Shown here piece after piece: positions 12,701 to 15,150 of a DNA stretch of 15,150 nt. Location of the stretch: assembly GCA_028277515.1 (NCBI GenBank), contig JANQGC010000151.1:1-15150 (forward strand). The letters are read 5' to 3'. The translations under genes and the position numbers were made by a program. The stretch's first letter is position 1. The number at the start of each line of letters is the position of its first letter. The notes under the pieces are model-generated. The model saw only the letters and a program-made list of their open reading frames with translations, did no database searches and was not told where the DNA came from. Source of the stretch: Anaerolineae bacterium. GTDB taxonomy: Bacteria; Chloroflexota; Anaerolineae; Promineifilales; Promineifilaceae.

Positions 12701-15150
12701 CCCATAACCTACCGGCCGGCAGCCCAGCTTTTGATGCTGGTCAATATTTTACCTTTATAGCTTACGACCAACGAGGACCCGGATTCAACAGGTCCTTGAA
12801 CAGCAATTATGATATTGGCGCCATCGAGGACAATGTCCAACGTCTGTCGACGCTTTGGGTCTATACCTCTGATGATCTCGACGACGGCGTATGTAGCTAC
12901 ACGCACTGCTCACTGAGAGAAGCCATCAACACGGCCAACGAAGTCGGAGGCATTGCCGAGTCTATTCGTATCTTCCTGGACTCGTCCGATCCTATCCAGC
13001 CGGGTTCGGCGTTGCCCACCATCACCGACGAAGTAGATATAGAAAGCGGGTTATCCTCCACCATTGTATTGGAAGGCAGCAATGCCGGTCCGGGTGTTTC
13101 GGGCTTGACAGTCGACATCCCGGTACCTGTGCAAAGAGGCACCTCTTTCGCCGACCTGGAAATCACCGGCTTTGATGAGGCTGGAATCAACATTCTTAGT
13201 GGCGACCAAATCTTCTATTGGGATGGCAATAACTTCCATGACAATGGTGGTCTTGCCATTGACCTTGGCGGCGACGGCGTCGTCTCCAGCGATTATCTGG
13301 ACAGCGACAGCGGACCCAACGGCCTGCTAAATGCACCAGTATTGAGGGCAGTTAATCCAATATGGGACGGAAATGAAGTCATAGGGACATTGATCAGGGG
13401 CTATGTGTTTACGGAACCCAATGCTACGCTCCTGATTCTCCTCTTCATGAACGATGCCTGCGATCCCTCGTACTATGGCGAGGGTCAGACATTTCTATCC
13501 TCAGATGGGATTATAGTCACAACAGATGAAAACGGTTATGCAGGATTTGAGTATACTTCGCCCACGGCCATGACGCAGGGCAAGGCTCTAACCACGTTGG
13601 CTAACCATTATGAATCACAAGATGTCCAGAGAATGTCGGAATTTGGCCGCTGCGTGATCGTGGGTCCCGAGATCCAGGATTGGACCAATGCCTATAACGT
13701 TGGGCCTGACCTGGTGCAGGTGGCGCCCGACCGGGCAGAAGCGACCTATAATGATTACCTGTCCCTCCCCTTCCAGTCGAATTGGTATCGCGTTGGAGTA
13801 GCGCCGGGCAACAAAATCATCGTTGATCTCAAAAACCTGCCCTCTAACTATGATCTCATCCTGCACCGCGACATCAGGCGGGTTTATGACGAACTGACAG
13901 AGCCGCAGGAGTTGGACGATTTGGTCAAACTGAGCGTCGAGTTCGCACCGGACATGTTCTCGCCAGATATGTTCGCACCGGACATGTACACGCCAGATAT
14001 GTACACGCCAGATATGTACACGCCAGATATGTACACACCAGATATGTACACACCAGATATGTACACGCCGGACATGTACACCCCAGATATGTACACCCCG
14101 GATATGTTCTCGCCAGATATGTACACGCCAGATATGTACACGCCCGACATGTACACACCCGACATGTACACGCCAGACATGTACACGCCGGATGGATATT
14201 CGCCGGATATGTACACGCCAGACATGTATACGCCCGACATGTACACGCCGGACGGGTACTCGCCCTTTAGCAGCGCCCAAATTCGAACGATAGTGGGTGG
14301 CAGCGGTTTTAGTGGCACGGCCCCCGAAACCGTGATCGCCAACCAGTGGAAAGAACCGGGTGACTTTTACATCCGCGTCAAAGGGCGCAACGGCGCTTTC
14401 AATCCCACGGCCCCCTACACCCTCGACATCACCATCCTCGGCGAAGAATGCACGGCCGTCAGCGCGTTCGACTTCACACCGGACACCAGCGCCGTCTCCC
14501 CTGGCAGCACCTCGACCTTGATCCTGGTCGACTACGAGCGCATGGATTCTCATGGACCCGGCGCCCCCACGGCGATGCGCGATGCCATCGACGCCCTGGC
14601 AGCACAGAGTAACGGCCTCGTCGTCGACGTGAGCGACTTTCCCCTGGCCAGCGAACCCCTCAAGTCGGCCGTGGACGAGGCCAACGCTCAATCCGACACC
14701 AGCTACGAGTGCGTCTACGCCAAGAACCTGGTCGCCTACACCGTCAAGGATATCGTGGACGCCTATCGTGCAGCCCATCCTATCGAGAACGTGGTCATCG
14801 TCGGCAACGACCACATCATCCCCTTCTTCCGCTATCCTGATGGCGGGATGCTGGCCGGCGAGGACAACTACGAGCCGCCCGTCCAGGAGACGACGACTTC
14901 CCAGGCCAGCTTGCGGCGCAACTATATCCTCAGCCAGGATACCTACGGCGCTTCTGTCGAAATCGACCGCCGGACCAGCAGCTTGCCGGTGCCCGAGATC
15001 CCGGTCGGCCGCCTGGTGGAACGCCCCGACGAGATCATCACGGTTATCAACACCTACCTCTCCTCGGGCGGGACGGTGCCCACGCCATCAAACGCGCTGG
15101 TGGTAGGCTATGACTTTCTCGACGACGGCGCGGCTGCCGTCCAGGAACAA
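9781..15150 (+). CDS. Giant secreted CSLREA/beta-helix protein with PDMYT repeats and gingipain-like protease end (partial)
   Basis: The frame is open from ATG 9781 (AGGAGA 5 nt upstream) through the window edge, 1790 codons without a stop. An export segment spans residues 22-40, with likely cleavage near VYA-D54. CSLREA motifs occur at Cys74, Cys588 and Cys1043. The first two head long Gly/Asn/Ser-rich right-handed beta-helix regions with many 'SGNSA..GGGIY' turns (about 90-565 and 605-1020), each closed by 'DTTLADNGGPTLTH....GSPAFDAG' and 'YDQRG.GF...NIGAIE' (choice-of-anchor-type passenger). Then come a DSDSGPNGL...GEGQTFL module (about 1155-1290) and a PPC-like domain (1300-1555) split by 21 pentapeptides. 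Last is a segment with VVIVGNDHIIPFFRYPD (1671-1687) and PEIPVGRLVERPDEI, typical of the N-lobe of C25/gingipain-type caspase-fold proteases. The catalytic His and Cys lie beyond the window, so activity cannot be judged. It is likely a cell-surface or released protease-adhesin. Confidence 0.92.
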   Translation, partial: MKSITDSLAFDRIRAAVPRLRYVSLLAALMAATAVLLGPSGMPFPAASVETVYADVIFAVSTTADVVDGTDNQCSLREAIIAANTDIASGDLVTYPNECPAGSGSDTIILGTGTYHLAILGTGEDAAATGDLDISGHGEIKGVGAGTTIIDAGGIDRAFDVKSSAAEFRFEDLTITGGDAGSENGGGILSAINFECRGCEISGNSAYHGGGVYSSYSGSSTSLFNHGSRVVSNSAAQSGGGIYLLGPLGMDDDSEVSGNSALVNGGGLVLQYSGGTTSYIQNSRIADNTAGSTGGGIQAQTNLQVNDSEISGNSADSGGGIQIFDSPSSLNIYNSTLSSNIANNGGAIYQEAPNLTVSASTFSANEANGGGGGAIYVNYGETTVTNSTLSGNSADDGGGIYQLSGGSTLTVSYSTLYGNSASSEGGGIYNGATSNLYLNNNLISGNSAVAGGGELHNAGIIADERYNLFGHNGQTTAQAISGFSPSETDVTATLDGTNPTPVTEILDTTLADNGGPTLTHALIAGSPAFDAGEPVPTSPPVYDQRGAGFDRVVNGRVNIGAIEGETLYGPGITVNTTSDFIDGTDNLCSLREALIAANSDTASGDLGTYPNECPAGNGKDTIYLGADTYLLTRGGVGEDLADSGDLDITESLSLVGVGIGSSIVDGGGIDRVLDVGTSATNVTLVNLTITGGDALTQNGGGVRSLGSTTRLTLSTVAVSGNAAEDGGGIYMGDSAGVAYITSSRISDNSAVSEGGGIYSLGTLTLDYSEVSANTAGTGGGLLVQGDTSISYSTLADNSSASGGAINQAGGSSTVLASTLSGNTAPSGDGGAIAIQAGGFNLTNSTLSGNSAEYGGGIYRYSTGGTLQVYFATLTGNSAVGGGGGIFHEAGATLDLKNTIVAGNSTVSGAAEVQNDGGTVIDFYSLFGHDGETTAQAISGFAFSHITATSDGTDPTALTDILDTTLADNGGPTLTHNLPAGSPAFDAGQYFTFIAYDQRGPGFNRSLNSNYDIGAIEDNVQRLSTLWVYTSDDLDDGVCSYTHCSLREAINTANEVGGIAESIRIFLDSSDPIQPGSALPTITDEVDIESGLSSTIVLEGSNAGPGVSGLTVDIPVPVQRGTSFADLEITGFDEAGINILSGDQIFYWDGNNFHDNGGLAIDLGGDGVVSSDYLDSDSGPNGLLNAPVLRAVNPIWDGNEVIGTLIRGYVFTEPNATLLILLFMNDACDPSYYGEGQTFLSSDGIIVTTDENGYAGFEYTSPTAMTQGKALTTLANHYESQDVQRMSEFGRCVIVGPEIQDWTNAYNVGPDLVQVAPDRAEATYNDYLSLPFQSNWYRVGVAPGNKIIVDLKNLPSNYDLILHRDIRRVYDELTEPQELDDLVKLSVEFAPDMFSPDMFAPDMYTPDMYTPDMYTPDMYTPDMYTPDMYTPDMYTPDMYTPDMFSPDMYTPDMYTPDMYTPDMYTPDMYTPDGYSPDMYTPDMYTPDMYTPDGYSPFSSAQIRTIVGGSGFSGTAPETVIANQWKEPGDFYIRVKGRNGAFNPTAPYTLDITILGEECTAVSAFDFTPDTSAVSPGSTSTLILVDYERMDSHGPGAPTAMRDAIDALAAQSNGLVVDVSDFPLASEPLKSAVDEANAQSDTSYECVYAKNLVAYTVKDIVDAYRAAHPIENVVIVGNDHIIPFFRYPDGGMLAGEDNYEPPVQETTTSQASLRRNYILSQDTYGASVEIDRRTSSLPVPEIPVGRLVERPDEIITVINTYLSSGGTVPTPSNALVVGYDFLDDGAAAVQEQ
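9961..12840 (+). repeat. Two tandem copies of a ~500-aa CSLREA/beta-helix module inside the giant protein
   Basis: Module 1 (about 9961-11472) and module 2 (about 11503-12832) share landmarks at matching positions: DGTDN-x-CSLREA, then ASGDL-x-TYPNECPAG, DLDI, the GGID-R turn, LTITGGDA, repeated SGNSA/GGGIY coils, the FGH-x-G-x-TTAQAISGF turn, and LDTTLADNGGPTLTH at the end. At DNA level the closing segments near 11299-11340 and 12661-12706 are nearly identical apart from third-position changes. This indicates an internal duplication kept under protein-level selection. A third, shortened unit begins with CSLREAI at 12907 but lacks the beta-helix coils. Confidence 0.85.
13945..14265 (+). repeat. 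Array of 21 PDMYT-type pentapeptides (15-bp units)
   Basis: In the reading frame of the giant protein, 107 codons are built from the five-residue unit Pro-Asp-Met-Tyr-Thr. Variants sit mainly at the edges: PDMFS and PDMFA at the beginning, one PDMFS in the middle, and PDGYS twice near the end. Third codon positions vary freely (GAT/GAC, CCA/CCG/CCC, ACG/ACA/ACC) while the amino acids stay fixed. Because the unit is 15 bp, all frames stay open across it. The array interrupts the PPC-like domain. Confidence 0.95.

Noticed and set aside
12316..12705. Minus-strand ORFs antisense to the beta-helix modules (also 11005-11340 and 11664-11915)
   Set aside because: They mirror Gly/Asn-rich coding repeats of the giant protein and lack start signals and motifs.
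13945..14265. Regular short repeats that could suggest a CRISPR array or other tandem DNA element
   Set aside because: The 15-bp units have no spacers, are in frame and vary at silent positions; they are coding repeats.
13615..14814. A 399-codon minus-strand frame rich in VWRVHIR-like repeats, and two shorter frames over the same array
   Set aside because: They are antisense shadows of the 15-bp PDMYT repeat, which keeps every frame open; the plus frame carries recognised domains on both sides.

Overview
The window looks like a piece of a Chloroflexota genome, most plausibly Anaerolineae, Caldilineae or Ardenticatenia. The evidence is the combination of a MalT/LAL-type regulator, a cyclic-nucleotide-binding patatin, a NarL-type kinase, a small receiver-like protein, and a giant secreted CSLREA/beta-helix protein with a proline-aspartate pentapeptide array and a caspase-like end. 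This combination and the style of the sequences fit that phylum, but no marker gene is present, so the assignment is an inference.

Left part, 1-3860 (mostly decayed). On the minus strand, 1-2214 encodes a STAND-ATPase/LuxR (MalT-like) regulator interrupted by one in-frame TAA at 1006-1008; the reading frame continues open to the window edge. Next comes about 700 bp with no convincing gene. On the plus strand there is a relic of a DDE transposase (about 2923-3282), a good intrinsic-terminator hairpin (3319-3356), and the last ~65 codons of a serpin that has lost its body (3471-3671). A 16-bp perfect inverted repeat (3789-3850) follows.

Middle part, 3869-8942 (minus strand). An intact 743-aa protein has two cNMP-binding domains and a patatin/NTE-type phospholipase domain. 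Immediately upstream of it (6126-6451) lies a second, broken copy of its own 3' end, carrying a frame-breaking ~196-bp deletion, so two tandem patatin genes have collapsed into one. An unidentified frameshifted remnant (6544-6840 and just beyond) separates it from a 662-aa protein that fuses a NarX/DesK-type histidine kinase to a complete NarL-type response regulator with a LuxR helix-turn-helix.

Right part, 9130-15150 (plus strand, divergent from the kinase). A 125-aa receiver-like protein is followed by a short secreted protein broken by a frameshift. Last comes a giant exported protein that starts at 9781 and runs off the window (1790 codons seen). Its layout is: signal sequence; two duplicated CSLREA/beta-helix modules; a third CSLREA module; an Ig-like 'DSGPNG...GEGQTFL' module; a PPC-like domain split by 21 copies of a PDMYT-type pentapeptide; and the N-terminal lobe of a gingipain (C25)-like protease. 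The short spacings suggest the last three genes form one transcription unit. The divergent kinase-regulator fusion is a candidate controller of it; this rests on position only.
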